Shown: piece after piece, positions 34,488 to 51,867 of the stretch | Layout: every line of letters starts with the position of its first letter | Position numbering within the stretch: the first letter of the stretch is position 1 | Assembly (NCBI RefSeq): GCF_024700075.1 | Contig: NZ_JAJONE010000001.1 | Location: forward strand, 2,818,001 to 2,882,000 | Length of the DNA stretch: 64,000 nucleotides | DNA from: Hymenobacter sp. J193 | GTDB lineage: Bacteria > Bacteroidota > Bacteroidia > Cytophagales > Hymenobacteraceae | Reading direction: 5' to 3' | Notes under the pieces: model-generated | What the model was told of the DNA's origin: nothing | The model's input: only the letters and a program-made list of their open reading frames with translations | Databases searched by the model: none | Position numbers and translations under genes: made by a program

Positions 34488-35183
34488 ATGGCACAAGTAA
34501 GCAAAAAGCGCAAGGAAGCCCTTGCCAAGCACGATCTGACCCAGGTGCGCAACCTCGTAGAGGCTGCTACCGTGGTGAAGGACATCACCTATACCAAGTT
34601 CGACGCCTCGGTTGATATCGACGTTCGTTTGGGTGTAGACCCCCGCAAAGCCGACCAGATGGTACGTGGCGTAGCAACGCTGCCCCACGGTACTGGCAAA
34701 ACGGTACGCGTTCTGGCCCTCGTTACGCCCGACAAAGAAGCCGAAGCTACCGCTGCTGGTGCTGACTTTGTTGGTCTGGACGACTACATCTCGAAAATCG
34801 AGAAAGGCTGGACGGATATCGATGTAATCATCACGATGCCGGCTGTAATGGCTAAGGTAGGCCGTCTGGGTCGCGTACTAGGTCCTCGTGGCCTGATGCC
34901 GAACCCCAAGTCGGGCACCGTAACCACCGACGTAGCCAAGGCTGTGCAGGAAGTGAAAGCAGGTAAAATCGACTTCAAAGTCGACAAAACCGGCATCATC
35001 CACTGCTCGGTTGGTAAAGTGTCGTTCGACCCGCAAAAGCTGGCCGAAAACGCCATCGAAGTAATTCAGACCCTGAACCGTCTGAAGCCTTCGTCGGCTA
35101 AAGGAACGTACATCCGCAGCATCACGCTTTCGAGCACGATGTCGCCCGCCGTTCCGGTTGACACCACGGTAACTTCCGCATAA
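34488..35183 (+). CDS. rplA: 50S ribosomal protein L1
   Basis: A 231-residue L1. Binds 23S rRNA at the L1 stalk, which escorts tRNA out of the E site, and commonly represses its own L11-L1 message. Motifs: [45 protein letters not shown] and [18 protein letters not shown]. Position after rplK is canonical. Confidence 0.97.
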   Translation: MAQVSKKRKEALAKHDLTQVRNLVEAATVVKDITYTKFDASVDIDVRLGVDPRKADQMVRGVATLPHGTGKTVRVLALVTPDKEAEATAAGADFVGLDDYISKIEKGWTDIDVIITMPAVMAKVGRLGRVLGPRGLMPNPKSGTVTTDVAKAVQEVKAGKIDFKVDKTGIIHCSVGKVSFDPQKLAENAIEVIQTLNRLKPSSAKGTYIRSITLSSTMSPAVPVDTTVTSA

Positions 35184-35202
35184 CTAAAATCAACACGACG
35201 AT

Positions 35203-35757
35203 ATGATCCGGGAAGAAAAACAAGCCCTCGTCGACGAGTTGAGCGAGAAGTTTCAATCGCACAACGCGTTCTACATCACCGATGCGTCGGGGATGTCAGT
35301 GGCGAAAATCAACGAATTCCGTCGCCTGTGCTTTAACCGCGGCCTGGAGTTCAAAGTCTACAAAAACACGTTCATCCGCAAAGCCCTCGACACCCTCGAT
35401 GGCAACACGGCGGAAATGGACGAGGCGCTGAAAGGCCAGTCGGGCGTGCTGTTCTCGAAAGAGTCGGGCAATGCTCCTGCCAAGCTGCTGAAAGACTTCT
35501 ACAAGGCGCAGAACTACGGCCGCGGCGTTGAGCCCAAGCCCGTTCTGAAAGGCGCTTACATCGATGCCAGCATCTACCTGGGTTCTACCCAGCTTGAAAC
35601 GCTGAGCACGCTGAAAGGCAAAAACGAGCTTATCGGTGATGTTATCGGTCTGCTTCAGTCGCCTGCTAAGAATGTTATTTCTGCTCTGACGAGCGGCGGT
35701 AGCAAGCTGGCTGGTATCCTCAAAACACTTTCCGAAAAAGAAGAGGTTGCAGGCTAA
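35203..35757 (+). CDS. rplJ: 50S ribosomal protein L10
   Basis: A 184-residue L10. Forms the base of the L7/L12 stalk. The N-terminal LVDELSEKFQSHNAFYITDASGMSVAKINEFRRLC and the KNTFIRKALD segment are typical, and the C-terminal helix that binds L12 dimers (LTSGGSKLAGILKTLSEKEE) is present. The 19-base gap after rplA is too short for an L10-type leader structure. Confidence 0.97.
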   Translation: MIREEKQALVDELSEKFQSHNAFYITDASGMSVAKINEFRRLCFNRGLEFKVYKNTFIRKALDTLDGNTAEMDEALKGQSGVLFSKESGNAPAKLLKDFYKAQNYGRGVEPKPVLKGAYIDASIYLGSTQLETLSTLKGKNELIGDVIGLLQSPAKNVISALTSGGSKLAGILKTLSEKEEVAG

Positions 35758-35821
35758 CCGCTGCTCATCTTTTTCCCTTTCAATTTCCTTCAACAACCCC
35801 CCTTTTTAACAATCTACAGAA

Positions 35822-36196
35822 ATGGCAGATTTGAAAGCATTCGCCGAGCAGCTCGTTAGCCTGACGGTAAAAGAAGTAAACGAACTGGCTGGTATCCTGA
35901 AAGACGAGTATGGCATCGAGCCGGCTGCTGCTGCAGTTGTGGCTGGTCCTGCTGGTCCTGCTGCTACCGAAGCTCCTGAGGAGAAGACCTCGTTCGACGT
36001 GATCCTGAAGTCGGCTGGCGCTGCCAAACTGGCTGTGGTGAAACTGGTGAAAGACCTGACCGGTCTGGGCCTGAAAGAAGCCAAAGAACTGGTTGACGGT
36101 GCTCCCAAGGCCCTGAAAGAAGGCGTAACCAAGGACGAGGCTGAAGGCCTGAAGAAGCAACTGGAAGAAGCCGGCGCTGAAGTAGAAGTTAAGTAA
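35822..36196 (+). CDS. rplL: 50S ribosomal protein L7/L12
   Basis: A 124-residue acidic stalk protein. The N-terminal dimerisation region has [21 protein letters not shown] flexible Ala/Pro/Gly hinge with AGPAGPAA follows, and the C-terminal factor-binding domain has [10 protein letters not shown]...[22 protein letters not shown]. Very strong codon bias. A hairpin terminator follows at once. Confidence 0.98.
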   Translation: MADLKAFAEQLVSLTVKEVNELAGILKDEYGIEPAAAAVVAGPAGPAATEAPEEKTSFDVILKSAGAAKLAVVKLVKDLTGLGLKEAKELVDGAPKALKEGVTKDEAEGLKKQLEEAGAEVEVK

Positions 36197-36493
36197 TTTC
36201 TGCTGCCTGCTCTAACACCAGCAAATAGGGAGAGGCCTGGCAACTAAGCCAGGTCTTTTCCTGTTTGTAGGCAACAACTAGAACGGAAGTTCGTTTGCAC
36301 GCCGCTTTGCGGCTTTTCGTGCCTACGGTGAGTACGGCGCAAGGTTCTGCCTTGCGCTTTCGTGCGCCCGCCAGGCTACCCGGTCAGAAAAAATCTGAGG
36401 GGGCAACGGGCTTTCGGCTGATTCCCAAGGTAGCGGTTTTGCCGTTACGCTGGGCTGGATTCTCTCAGTGTCCATTTCCTAACCCCACATACA
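36197..36493. other. 297-base gap between rplL and rpoB
   Basis: Holds the attenuator-like terminator at 36235-36260 and small GC-rich hairpins such as GCAAGG...CCTTGC at 36342-36357. No TAnnTTTG promoter match was seen, so rpoB may depend on readthrough. The ORF at 36295-36543 overlaps the rpoB start and looks like chance. Confidence 0.55.
36235..36260 (+). terminator. Attenuator-like terminator between rplL and rpoB
   Basis: CCTGGC (36236-36241) pairs with GCCAGG (36248-36253), followed by TCTTTTCC. The short stem fits partial termination, which would let L7/L12 be made in excess of RNA polymerase subunits. Confidence 0.65.
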
Positions 36494-40396
<3,903 letters not shown>

Positions 40397-40743
40397 GGCT
40401 TGAAACAGGTGGCTGCTGGTGCTTAGGTATCGGCAGCCACTTTTCAGGTCTTTCTATAATAAAGAGTACGCGGTTCGGGAAACCGATAACACCTGCCGCC
40501 GGCGCCGTTCCGAGATATGGTCAGCACGGCATCAACCTCTGGCAGCAAGTGGCCGCACATATGCTCGGGTTTGCCCAAGCCCGAGCCAGTACCTAATCAG
40601 ACCTAGCAAAACCTACTGCGCGGCGTACCTATCCGACCCGCAGAGCACTTTTCGCAGAGTCGAACTGTTCGATTCTTTCCGACTTGTCTTAAGACCGGCG
40701 GAACCAATCAACAGCCACAAGCCAACAGCTAACAGCTTATTAC
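40397..40743. other. 347-base gap between rpoB and rpoC
   Basis: rpoB and rpoC are usually only tens of bases apart, so this gap is long. It holds the hairpin at 40409-40445 and, just before rpoC, a run of related words (AACAGCCACA, AGCCAACAGCTAACAGC) at 40708-40738. No TAnnTTTG promoter was found. ORF 40419-40841 overlaps rpoC out of frame and has no recognisable content. Confidence 0.55.
40409..40445 (+). terminator. Hairpin with T run between rpoB and rpoC
   Basis: GTGGCTGC (40409-40416) pairs with GCAGCCAC (40433-40440) around a 16-base loop, followed directly by TTTT. An intrinsic-terminator-like element inside what is normally one transcript. Confidence 0.65.
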
Positions 40744-45090
<4,347 letters not shown>

Positions 45091-45108
45091 GCATTAAGGT
45101 ATTGGTAA

Positions 45109-45148
45109 TCAAAATCCCCGACTGGCTTACGTCAGTCGGGGATTTTGA
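45109..45148. terminator. Bidirectional-type terminator after rpoC
   Basis: Bases 45109-45124 and 45133-45148 form a 16-bp perfect stem around the loop GCTTACGT, with A4 and T4 tracts inside the stem. Confidence 0.9.
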
Positions 45149-45162
45149 TTTTATTTACCTGC

Positions 45163-45450
45163 ATGAAACAGCTGCTTTCGTTTAGAAGAACGTTTTACGA
45201 GTATTATCAGAAACTACCTGAAGTAATACGGTTTATACTACACTTATGCCTGCACATATCAGGATTGGTTTTGATGGTTAAATTGTCGCAAAAGCTATGG
45301 CAGTTCGCCAGTCGCTTTGTGATAGTCCAGCAAATAGAGCCCTATTTTAATAAGTTAATTTTTCTAGCATTAGCAGTTACAGTAGCGGCCTTGTTTATCA
45401 TACCCTTTGTCCGAATCATTCAGCTTTTGAGAGAAGATGCAACCAACTGA
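45163..45450 (+). CDS. Small two-helix membrane protein, unknown
   Basis: A 95-residue ORF with two hydrophobic stretches (FILHLCLHISGLVLMVKL and LIFLALAVTVAALFIIPFV). Start ATG 45163 (MKQLLSFRRTF); the longer frame to 45145 lies inside the terminator. Base composition is clearly more AT-rich than the neighbouring rpoC and DUF3467 genes, so it may be a recent arrival or a fast-evolving lineage gene. It overlaps the DUF3467 gene by 14 bases in another frame. Not recognised; the ORF could be spurious, but its length and the membrane pattern argue for a gene. Confidence 0.5.
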   Translation: MKQLLSFRRTFYEYYQKLPEVIRFILHLCLHISGLVLMVKLSQKLWQFASRFVIVQQIEPYFNKLIFLALAVTVAALFIIPFVRIIQLLREDATN

Positions 45451-45766
45451 CCCCAACATACCCCAGGACCCGAACGCCATCAACATTGAGCTGTCGGAAG
45501 CCATTGCCGAGGGCGAGTACGCCAACCTGGCCATGATTGCGCACAGTAGCAGCGAGTTCGTCATCGACTTTATCCGGCTGATGCCGGGACTACCGAAAGC
45601 CAAGGTGAAGTCCCGCGTTATCCTCACGCCGGAGCACGCCAAGCGGCTGCTGTCGGCGCTGCAGGAGAATATTGAGCGGTTCGAGCAGACGTTCGGGCCG
45701 GTGAAGGTGCAGAACGATACGCCGAGCTACCCCATGGGCTTTGGCGGCACGATGGGGGAGGCGTAG
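45437..45766 (+). CDS. DUF3467 domain protein
   Basis: A 109-residue DUF3467 protein: INIELSEAIAEGEYANLAMIAHSSSEFVIDFIRLMPGLPKAKVKSRVILTPEHAKRLLSALQENIERFEQTFG covers the whole conserved domain. Function unknown. The position between rpoC and rpsL is common in Bacteroidota and suggests a role connected with transcription or translation, which is inference from context. Overlaps the small membrane ORF by 14 bases; a terminator follows. Confidence 0.93.
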   Translation: MQPTDPNIPQDPNAINIELSEAIAEGEYANLAMIAHSSSEFVIDFIRLMPGLPKAKVKSRVILTPEHAKRLLSALQENIERFEQTFGPVKVQNDTPSYPMGFGGTMGEA

Positions 45767-45787
45767 CCTACCCTCCGCTCTAGGAAA

Positions 45788-45816
45788 GGCTTCTGCACCC
45801 AGCAGGAGCCTTTTTT
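45788..45816 (+). terminator. Intrinsic terminator after DUF3467
   Basis: GGCTTCTG (45788-45795) pairs with CAGGAGCC (45803-45810), including one G-U pair, followed by T6 at 45811-45816. Confidence 0.85.
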
Positions 45817-45900
45817 GTTGGCGCCTACCTGTAGCTGTCGGCCGATTTTCGGGCAGGAGCTGGGCTGTGCCGAATTCCTAAAATTAACTATTTCAACCTG

Positions 45901-45932
45901 TTTGCTATTTCAAAAGCAAGTAGATACCTTTG
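45901..45932 (+). promoter_or_regulatory. Full Bacteroidota promoter of the str operon
   Basis: TTTG at 45901-45904 (-33) is followed after 20 bases by TACCTTTG at 45925-45932 (-7), a complete match to the primary-sigma consensus of Bacteroidota. It leaves a leader of about 45 bases to the rpsL ATG. Confidence 0.8.
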
Positions 45933-45982
45933 CAAGCCTAATTTTTTGGGAGTGAACCCCCCCTAGACAAACCATTCCGTAA

Positions 45983-46411
45983 ATGCCTACCATCAACCAG
46001 TTAGTACGAAAAGGCCGCGAGAAGCTGACGACCAAGTCGAAGTCGCCGGCTCTTGATTCGTGCCCGCAGCGCCGTGGCGTTTGCACCCGTGTGTACACCA
46101 CCACGCCTAAGAAGCCGAACTCGGCTATGCGCAAAGTGGCCCGCGTGCGCCTCACCAACGGCAAAGAAGTGAATGCCTACATCCCTGGTGAAGGCCACAA
46201 CCTGCAGGAGCACAGCATCGTGCTGATTCGTGGCGGCCGTGTGAAAGACCTTCCCGGCGTACGCTACCACATCATCCGGGGCGCCCTGGACACCGCCGGC
46301 GTAAACGGCCGTCTGCAGCGTCGCTCGAAATACGGCGCCAAGCGTCCGAAGCCCGGTCAGCCCGTGGCTACCGGCAAAGGCGGCAAACCCGCACCCGGCA
46401 AGAAAAAGTAA
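45983..46411 (+). CDS. rpsL: 30S ribosomal protein S12 with C-terminal extension
   Basis: Decoding-centre protein. The core [99 protein letters not shown] is standard; the streptomycin-related Lys residues in TPKKPNS and the GRVKDLPG loop are the sensitive type. At 142 residues it is about 18 longer than the usual 124: the tail after KYGAKR is basic and Gly/Pro-rich ([20 protein letters not shown]). First gene of the str operon. Confidence 0.97.
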   Translation: MPTINQLVRKGREKLTTKSKSPALDSCPQRRGVCTRVYTTTPKKPNSAMRKVARVRLTNGKEVNAYIPGEGHNLQEHSIVLIRGGRVKDLPGVRYHIIRGALDTAGVNGRLQRRSKYGAKRPKPGQPVATGKGGKPAPGKKK

Positions 46412-46496
46412 TTGATACGAGTGTGGTAGCCTCCCGTGCTGGATAGCATATGGTTCTTATCCCACTCCCGGCTACCGCCTACTCCCATCTGAACCC

Positions 46497-46964
46497 ATGA
46501 GAAAGTCAAAACCGAAAAAGCGCATCCTCCTGCCCGACCCCAAGTTTAAGGAGACGCTGGTTACCCGTTTCGTCAATTATATGATGTATGACGGGAAGAA
46601 AAACCTGGCCTACGGAATTTTCTACGATGCCTGCGAACTGGTTGAGCAGCGCACGAAGGAAAGCGGCCTGGAAATGTGGCGCAAAGCCCTCAACAACGTG
46701 ATGCCGACCGTAGAAGTGAAGAGCCGCCGCGTAGGTGGTGCTACCTTCCAGGTGCCGATCGAAGTTCGCGCCGACCGTCGTATCGCCGTTGGCTCGAAGT
46801 GGCTGATTCAATATGCTCGTCGTCGTGGTGAGAAAACCATGAAAGACAAGCTGGCCGGCGAAATCATTGCCGCCGCCAAAGGTGAAGGTGCCGCCGTGAA
46901 GAAAAAGGACGACACGCACCGGATGGCCGAAGCCAACAAGGCCTTCTCGCACTTCCGCTTCTAA
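46497..46964 (+). CDS. rpsG: 30S ribosomal protein S7
   Basis: A 155-residue S7. Primary binder of the 16S rRNA 3' major domain and organiser of the head near the E site. Motifs: [55 protein letters not shown] and [20 protein letters not shown]. Normal length. A quasi-palindrome separates it from fusA. Confidence 0.97.
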   Translation: MRKSKPKKRILLPDPKFKETLVTRFVNYMMYDGKKNLAYGIFYDACELVEQRTKESGLEMWRKALNNVMPTVEVKSRRVGGATFQVPIEVRADRRIAVGSKWLIQYARRRGEKTMKDKLAGEIIAAAKGEGAAVKKKDDTHRMAEANKAFSHFRF

Positions 46965-46970
46965 TCAGTT

Positions 46971-47066
46971 GTTGGGGTCTTAGGGTCTTGGGGTCTTGGT
47001 TTACGCTCTAGAATGATTTAGAGCGATAACCAAGACCCTAAGACCCTAAGACCCTAAGACCCCAAC
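46971..47066. repeat. Quasi-palindrome of tandem TTRGGGTC octamers between rpsG and fusA
   Basis: The left arm holds three octamers of form TTRGGGTC (46972-46995) followed by TTGG; the right arm holds the complement of about four. Bases at the outer ends (GTTGGGG...CCCCAAC) pair. The centre is a separate hairpin, CGCTCTA (47004-47010) with TAGAGCG (47019-47025). No T run follows, and the right arm ends eight bases before the fusA ATG. A related element is at 62875-62974. Confidence 0.8.
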
Positions 47067-47073
47067 AAAAATC

Positions 47074-49218
47074 ATGGCTGTTAATAAAGACCTGCAATAC
47101 CTCCGGAACATCGGGATTATGGCGCACATCGACGCCGGTAAGACCACGACTTCGGAGCGCATTCTCTACTACACCGGTAAGACCCACAAAATCGGGGAAG
47201 TGCACGAAGGTGCTGCCACGATGGACTGGATGGAGCAGGAGCAGGAGCGTGGTATCACCATCACTTCGGCTGCTACGACCACCTTCTGGAACTACCCGAC
47301 CGACGCCCAAGGCGACCCGACCCCGGACACCAAGCAGTACAAGATCAACCTTATCGATACCCCCGGCCACGTTGACTTCACGGTAGAAGTTGAACGCTCG
47401 CTGCGTGTACTCGACGGTGCCGTTGCTTTGTTCTGCGCCGTATCGGGCGTAGAGCCTCAGTCGGAAACCGTATGGCGTCAGGCTGACAAGTACAAGGTGC
47501 CCCGCATCTGCTTCGTCAACAAGATGGACCGCGCCGGTGCTGACTTCTTCAAGGCCGTAGCTGAGATTAAGGATAAATTGGGCGCTAACCCCGTGCCGCT
47601 GCAGATTCCGATTGGCGCCGAAGACACCTTCAAGGGTGTTGTCGACCTGCTGACCGGTAAGGCAATTGTGTGGGATGATGCTACCCAAGGCAAATCGTAC
47701 CACGAAATCCCGGTTCCCGAGGATCTGGTGGAAACTGTTGCTGAATGGCGTCAGAAACTGGTAGAAAGCGTTGCCGAGTACGACGACGCGCTGCTGGAGA
47801 AATTTTTCGACGATCCGGACTCCATCACCCGCGAGGAAATGATGGTCGTAATCCGCCAAGCGGTTATCGACATGAAGTTCTCGCCCGTAATGTGCGGCTC
47901 GGCCTTCAAAAACAAAGGTGTGCAGTCGATGCTGGACGGCGTAATGGCTTACTTGCCTTCGCCGCTGGATATGCCTGCCATTATCGGTACCAACCCCGAT
48001 ACCGGTGAGTCAATCGAGCGTCACCCCGACAACTCGGAGCCCTTCACCGCGCTGGCGTTCAAAATTGCCACTGACCCCTTCGTTGGTCGTCTGTGCTTCT
48101 TCCGCTGCTACAGCGGCGTGCTCGATGCTGGCTCGTACGTGCACAACAACCGCACGAACAAGAAGGAGCGTATCTCGCGCCTGATGCAGATGCACTCCAA
48201 CAAGCAAAACCCCATCGACAAAATCCAGGCTGGAGACATTGCTGCCGGCGTGGGTTTCAAAGACATTAAAACCGGTGACACGCTGACCGACGAGAAGTCA
48301 CGCGTGGTACTGGAGTCGATGAGCTTCCCTGAGCCCGTAATCGGCTACGCCATTGAGCCCAAAACGCAGGCTGACGTGGACAAGATGGGTATGGCTATTG
48401 CCAAACTCGTGGAAGAAGACCCCACGCTGGTGGTGCAAACCGACCCCGAAACCGGCCAGACCGTGTTGAAAGGTATGGGTGAGCTTCACCTGGAAATCAT
48501 CATCGACCGGATGCGTCGGGAGTTCAAGGTAGAAATCAACCAGGGTGCTCCGCAGGTTGCCTACAAGGAAATCCTGACGAAGTCGGTTGAACACCGCGAA
48601 ACCTACAAGAAGCAGACGGGTGGTCGTGGTAAATTCGGTGATATCGTATTCGAACTCGGTCCGAAACTGACGGATCCGGAGAAACCCGGTCTGGAGTTCG
48701 TAAACGACATCACGGGTGGTGTTATCCCCCGCGAATTCATTGCACCGGTTCAGAAAGGTTTCGAAGAAGCCATGAAGAACGGTCCGCTGGCGGGCTTCCC
48801 CATCGAAGGCATGCGCGTGCGCCTGTTCTACGGTTCCTACCACGACGTTGACTCGGACGCTCTGTCGTTCGAACTCGCGGCCCGCGGTGGTTTCCGGGAA
48901 GCTGGCAAGCAGGCTGGCCCGAAACTGCTCGAGCCCATCATGGCGGTAGAGGTAGTTTCGCCGGACGAATACACCGGCTCGGTAACGGGTGACCTGAACC
49001 GTCGTCGGGGTATCATGAAAGGGATGGACACGAAAGGTGGTGCCAACGTTATCAAGGCGGATGTTCCGCTGTCGGAGCTGTTTGGCTACGTAACTACGTT
49101 GCGCACGATTTCTTCGGGCCGTGCTTCAGCTTCGCTCACGTTCTCGCACTACGACCAGGTGCCTTCCAACCTGGCAGAAGCCATCATCGCCAAGCAAAAG
49201 GGTAACGCCATTCGCTAA
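47074..49218 (+). CDS. fusA: Elongation factor G
   Basis: A 714-residue translocase GTPase. G1 is AHIDAGKTT with [11 protein letters not shown]3 [10 protein letters not shown], and G4 NKMD. Domain IV has the [54 protein letters not shown] sequence. Together with Frr it also splits ribosomes. Starts at ATG 47074 immediately after the octamer palindrome. Third in the str operon. Confidence 0.98.
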   Translation: MAVNKDLQYLRNIGIMAHIDAGKTTTSERILYYTGKTHKIGEVHEGAATMDWMEQEQERGITITSAATTTFWNYPTDAQGDPTPDTKQYKINLIDTPGHVDFTVEVERSLRVLDGAVALFCAVSGVEPQSETVWRQADKYKVPRICFVNKMDRAGADFFKAVAEIKDKLGANPVPLQIPIGAEDTFKGVVDLLTGKAIVWDDATQGKSYHEIPVPEDLVETVAEWRQKLVESVAEYDDALLEKFFDDPDSITREEMMVVIRQAVIDMKFSPVMCGSAFKNKGVQSMLDGVMAYLPSPLDMPAIIGTNPDTGESIERHPDNSEPFTALAFKIATDPFVGRLCFFRCYSGVLDAGSYVHNNRTNKKERISRLMQMHSNKQNPIDKIQAGDIAAGVGFKDIKTGDTLTDEKSRVVLESMSFPEPVIGYAIEPKTQADVDKMGMAIAKLVEEDPTLVVQTDPETGQTVLKGMGELHLEIIIDRMRREFKVEINQGAPQVAYKEILTKSVEHRETYKKQTGGRGKFGDIVFELGPKLTDPEKPGLEFVNDITGGVIPREFIAPVQKGFEEAMKNGPLAGFPIEGMRVRLFYGSYHDVDSDALSFELAARGGFREAGKQAGPKLLEPIMAVEVVSPDEYTGSVTGDLNRRRGIMKGMDTKGGANVIKADVPLSELFGYVTTLRTISSGRASASLTFSHYDQVPSNLAEAIIAKQKGNAIR

Positions 49219-49239
49219 CACCGCTTTCATTCAAAAGAC

Positions 49240-49545
49240 ATGAACCAGAAAATTCGCATCAAACTCAAATCCTACGACCACAACCTGGTGGACAAATCGT
49301 CGGAGAAGATCGTGAAGGCGGTGAAGGCTACGGGCGCTATCGTAAGCGGTCCGATTCCATTGCCGACCATCAAGGAGAAGTTCACCGTTCTTCGCTCGCC
49401 CCACGTGAACAAGAAGAGCCGGGAGCAGTTCCAACTCTGCACCTACAAGCGCCTCGTGGACATCTACTCGACTTCGTCGAAGACCGTAGATGCCCTGATG
49501 AAGCTTGAGCTGCCCAGCGGCGTAGACGTTGAAATCAAAGTCTGA
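49240..49545 (+). CDS. rpsJ: 30S ribosomal protein S10
   Basis: A 101-residue S10 (NusE). Motifs: [39 protein letters not shown] and [47 protein letters not shown]. It also joins antitermination complexes. Here it ends the str operon, and a strong terminator cuts it off from rplC, which follows 1.7 kb later rather than directly. Confidence 0.97.
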   Translation: MNQKIRIKLKSYDHNLVDKSSEKIVKAVKATGAIVSGPIPLPTIKEKFTVLRSPHVNKKSREQFQLCTYKRLVDIYSTSSKTVDALMKLELPSGVDVEIKV

Positions 49546-49570
49546 GGACCTGACTTCTTCCGCTAGCTAA

Positions 49571-49615
49571 GAAAACACCCCGTAGATGGATACATCTGCG
49601 GGGTGTTTTCTTTTT
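49571..49615. terminator. Strong terminator after rpsJ
   Basis: Bases 49571-49588 and 49593-49610 form an 18-bp stem (one G-U) with a four-base loop, followed by T5. Separates the str operon from the next gene. Confidence 0.92.
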
Positions 49616-49696
49616 ATCCGCCAACTTAGCAGTTCGTTTGCCGCTTATCAGGCCCCATGCAACGCCTGACCGGTAGCAAGCCTCTTACCGACATCT

Positions 49697-50977
49697 ATGC
49701 GTTTTCTGCCAGCTTTTCTTCAAGACCCTCTTCTTCTGCAGCGGCTGGCCGCGCTGAGTTGTGGCGTCATCATGGCTGGCTTATTCACGTTTGAGTTTTT
49801 GCGCATCCTGCCCAGCATTGGCATCATCGGGTTGCTGATAGCAGCCGGGTGCTACCGGGCCAGTCAGCCCCGGTCATCGTCCAGTCGTTTTCCGGTGGTA
49901 TACTATAGTCTGATGGGCGTATTCGCGCTGAATCTGGCATCCGGTCTGCAAACGCAGGCCGGCTACGGCGCCGAGTTCTGGCGCGGGGTAGTGCTGCAGC
50001 TGCCTTTCCTGGTGCTGCCGCTGGCTTTTCTCTGGCTGCCGGGTTTGCCAGGGAAGTATCTGGTACGACTGAACCTGCTCTTTATTGGCTTGGTGCTGGT
50101 ATCGGCGCTGGGCAGTACAGGCTACTACCTCCTGCACTTCGACCACATAAATCAACTGTATCTGCAGTCACAGATTATGCCTACAGCGCCGGATCATATC
50201 CGGTTCAGCTTGATGGTGACCTACGCGGTAGCTGCTGCTGTGGTGCTGGTAAGTCGTCGGGTACTGCCGGTACGCTGGCACGGGGTGCTGTGGCTGACGA
50301 TGCTGTTCCTGGTACTGTATCAGCATATGCTGGCAGTACGTAGCGGCTTGCTCACGCTGTATGCCCTGGCTGGAGTGGCTATCATCTGGCTGGTATTCTG
50401 GCGGCGCAACTACAAGGTGGCGGCTATTATTGCAGCGGCTATGCTGGCTGTCCCATCCTTAAGCTACGTGACGTTTCCGACGTTCCGCAACAAGTTTCTC
50501 AACACGCAAGAGGACATGGGCCGGGTAGAGCAAACTACCTCGGCCAACAATTATTCGCTCGTGGGCCGGGTGTATTCCTATAGAGTGGCCTTGGAGATTA
50601 TCGAAGAACATCCTTTGCTGGGAGTAGGACGGGCCAATATCCGGCCCGCGGTAGCGCGCCAGTACCAGCGCCAGTTTCCGGCCATTGAGGAGGATGCCTA
50701 TATTCTGCCGCATAACCAGTTTCTGTTTTATTTGGTAGCATACGGCGGTATTGGGGTGTTGCTGTTTGTGGTGTGCTTCTATTTTCCAGGTATCCGGATC
50801 TGGCCGCATTACGCCCCTTTGCTGCTGGCGCAGTACATTATTGTTACGCTCTCCTTCCTGGTTGAATACACCTTGGAAATGCAGGTGGGCTTGACGTTTT
50901 CCCTGCTTTTTCTGCTGCTGGCGCTTAATGGGCAGGAAAAACCCCTAGTGCCCGAGCAGCAGTGGCGCCCTCGGTAG
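49697..50977 (+). CDS. O-antigen ligase/polymerase-family membrane protein (copy 2)
   Basis: A 426-residue polytopic protein with about ten transmembrane segments and a late periplasmic loop: RVYSYRVALEIIEEHPLLGVGRANIRPAV, then YILPHNQFLFYLVAYGGIGVLLF. This mirrors the loop of the gene at 22660-23943 (AAWHTALAVSRQHPWVGAAPADVRQAM...MVHNQYLHQLVGGGIVGL), so the two are probably distant paralogues. No glycosyltransferase neighbour; it stands alone between ribosomal genes, after a terminator and before the rplC promoter. Its substrate is unknown, and its promoter was not recognised. Confidence 0.8.
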   Translation: MRFLPAFLQDPLLLQRLAALSCGVIMAGLFTFEFLRILPSIGIIGLLIAAGCYRASQPRSSSSRFPVVYYSLMGVFALNLASGLQTQAGYGAEFWRGVVLQLPFLVLPLAFLWLPGLPGKYLVRLNLLFIGLVLVSALGSTGYYLLHFDHINQLYLQSQIMPTAPDHIRFSLMVTYAVAAAVVLVSRRVLPVRWHGVLWLTMLFLVLYQHMLAVRSGLLTLYALAGVAIIWLVFWRRNYKVAAIIAAAMLAVPSLSYVTFPTFRNKFLNTQEDMGRVEQTTSANNYSLVGRVYSYRVALEIIEEHPLLGVGRANIRPAVARQYQRQFPAIEEDAYILPHNQFLFYLVAYGGIGVLLFVVCFYFPGIRIWPHYAPLLLAQYIIVTLSFLVEYTLEMQVGLTFSLLFLLLALNGQEKPLVPEQQWRPR

Positions 50978-51147
50978 CTGTTGCACTTGGATTGTATTAT
51001 GTCGGGGCTCGACAGGTACCCAAAAAGCCAACACTGGCAGATACAAAGCCAGAACTGCCGGCAGCAGCTGGAATAAAGCAGCTGAGGCTGAACAACAACG
51101 CCGACTGCAAACCAGCCCGTAACTCCCTGAAAATATTTTAGAAAGGG

Positions 51148-51180
51148 GTTGGAAAATGCGCCAACAATTTCCTAGCTTTG
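51148..51180 (+). promoter_or_regulatory. Promoter of the S10/spc series upstream of rplC
   Basis: TAGCTTTG at 51173-51180 matches TAnnTTTG, with TTG at 51149-51151 about 21 bases upstream. The rplC ATG is 63 bases further. The preceding bases 50978-51147 hold nothing recognised. Confidence 0.68.
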
Positions 51181-51243
51181 CACTCCCATTCCGAAAACGC
51201 CGTTCGGGCGTTTTCGCTGTGTCATTTTCTAAACCCCAAACGA

Positions 51244-51858
51244 ATGCCTGGCATCATCGGTAAAAAAATCGGTATGACAAGCCTCTTCACTCCGGACGGG
51301 AAAAACATTCCCTGCACGCTCATCGAAGCGGGTCCGTGCGTAGTGACGCAGGTTAAGACCATCGAAACGGACGGCTATGCAGCCATCCAACTCGGCTACG
51401 GCGAGAAAAAAGCCAAGAACACTAATAAGCCCTTGGCTGGCCACTTTGCTAAAGCGGGCACTACGCCCAAACACAAACTCGTTGAGTTTCGCACCGACGA
51501 GGTGTACACTGCTGGCAGCGAAATCAACGCTACCCTCTTCGAGGAAGGCGAATTCGTTGACGTAGTAGGTACCTCTAAAGGCAAAGGTTTTCAGGGCGTT
51601 GTGAAGCGTTACAACTTCGCAGGTGTAGGCGGGCAGACCCACGGTCAGCATAACCGTCTGCGTCACCCTGGTTCTATCGGTGCTTGCTCCTGGCCCTCGC
51701 GTGTGTTCAAAGGAATGCGCATGGCAGGCCGTATGGGCGGCGACCGGGTGAAAATCCAGAACCTGAAAGTGCTGCGCGTGGTAGCCGACAAAAACCTAAT
51801 CGTAGTAAGCGGTTCGGTTCCCGGTTCCCGGAACTCTTACGTGGTACTTGAAAAATAA
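51244..51858 (+). CDS. rplC: 50S ribosomal protein L3
   Basis: A 204-residue L3. Starts [39 protein letters not shown] and contains the long extension loop near the peptidyl transferase centre ([50 protein letters not shown]). ATG 51244 is used; the longer frame to 51178 begins inside the promoter. First gene of the large ribosomal series. Confidence 0.97.
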   Translation: MPGIIGKKIGMTSLFTPDGKNIPCTLIEAGPCVVTQVKTIETDGYAAIQLGYGEKKAKNTNKPLAGHFAKAGTTPKHKLVEFRTDEVYTAGSEINATLFEEGEFVDVVGTSKGKGFQGVVKRYNFAGVGGQTHGQHNRLRHPGSIGACSWPSRVFKGMRMAGRMGGDRVKIQNLKVLRVVADKNLIVVSGSVPGSRNSYVVLEK

Positions 51859-51867
51859 CCCCGAGAG

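Noticed and set aside
46971..47066. Octamer array as a CRISPR or telomere-like repeat
   Set aside because: No spacers, units are only eight bases, and the second half is the inverted complement of the first.
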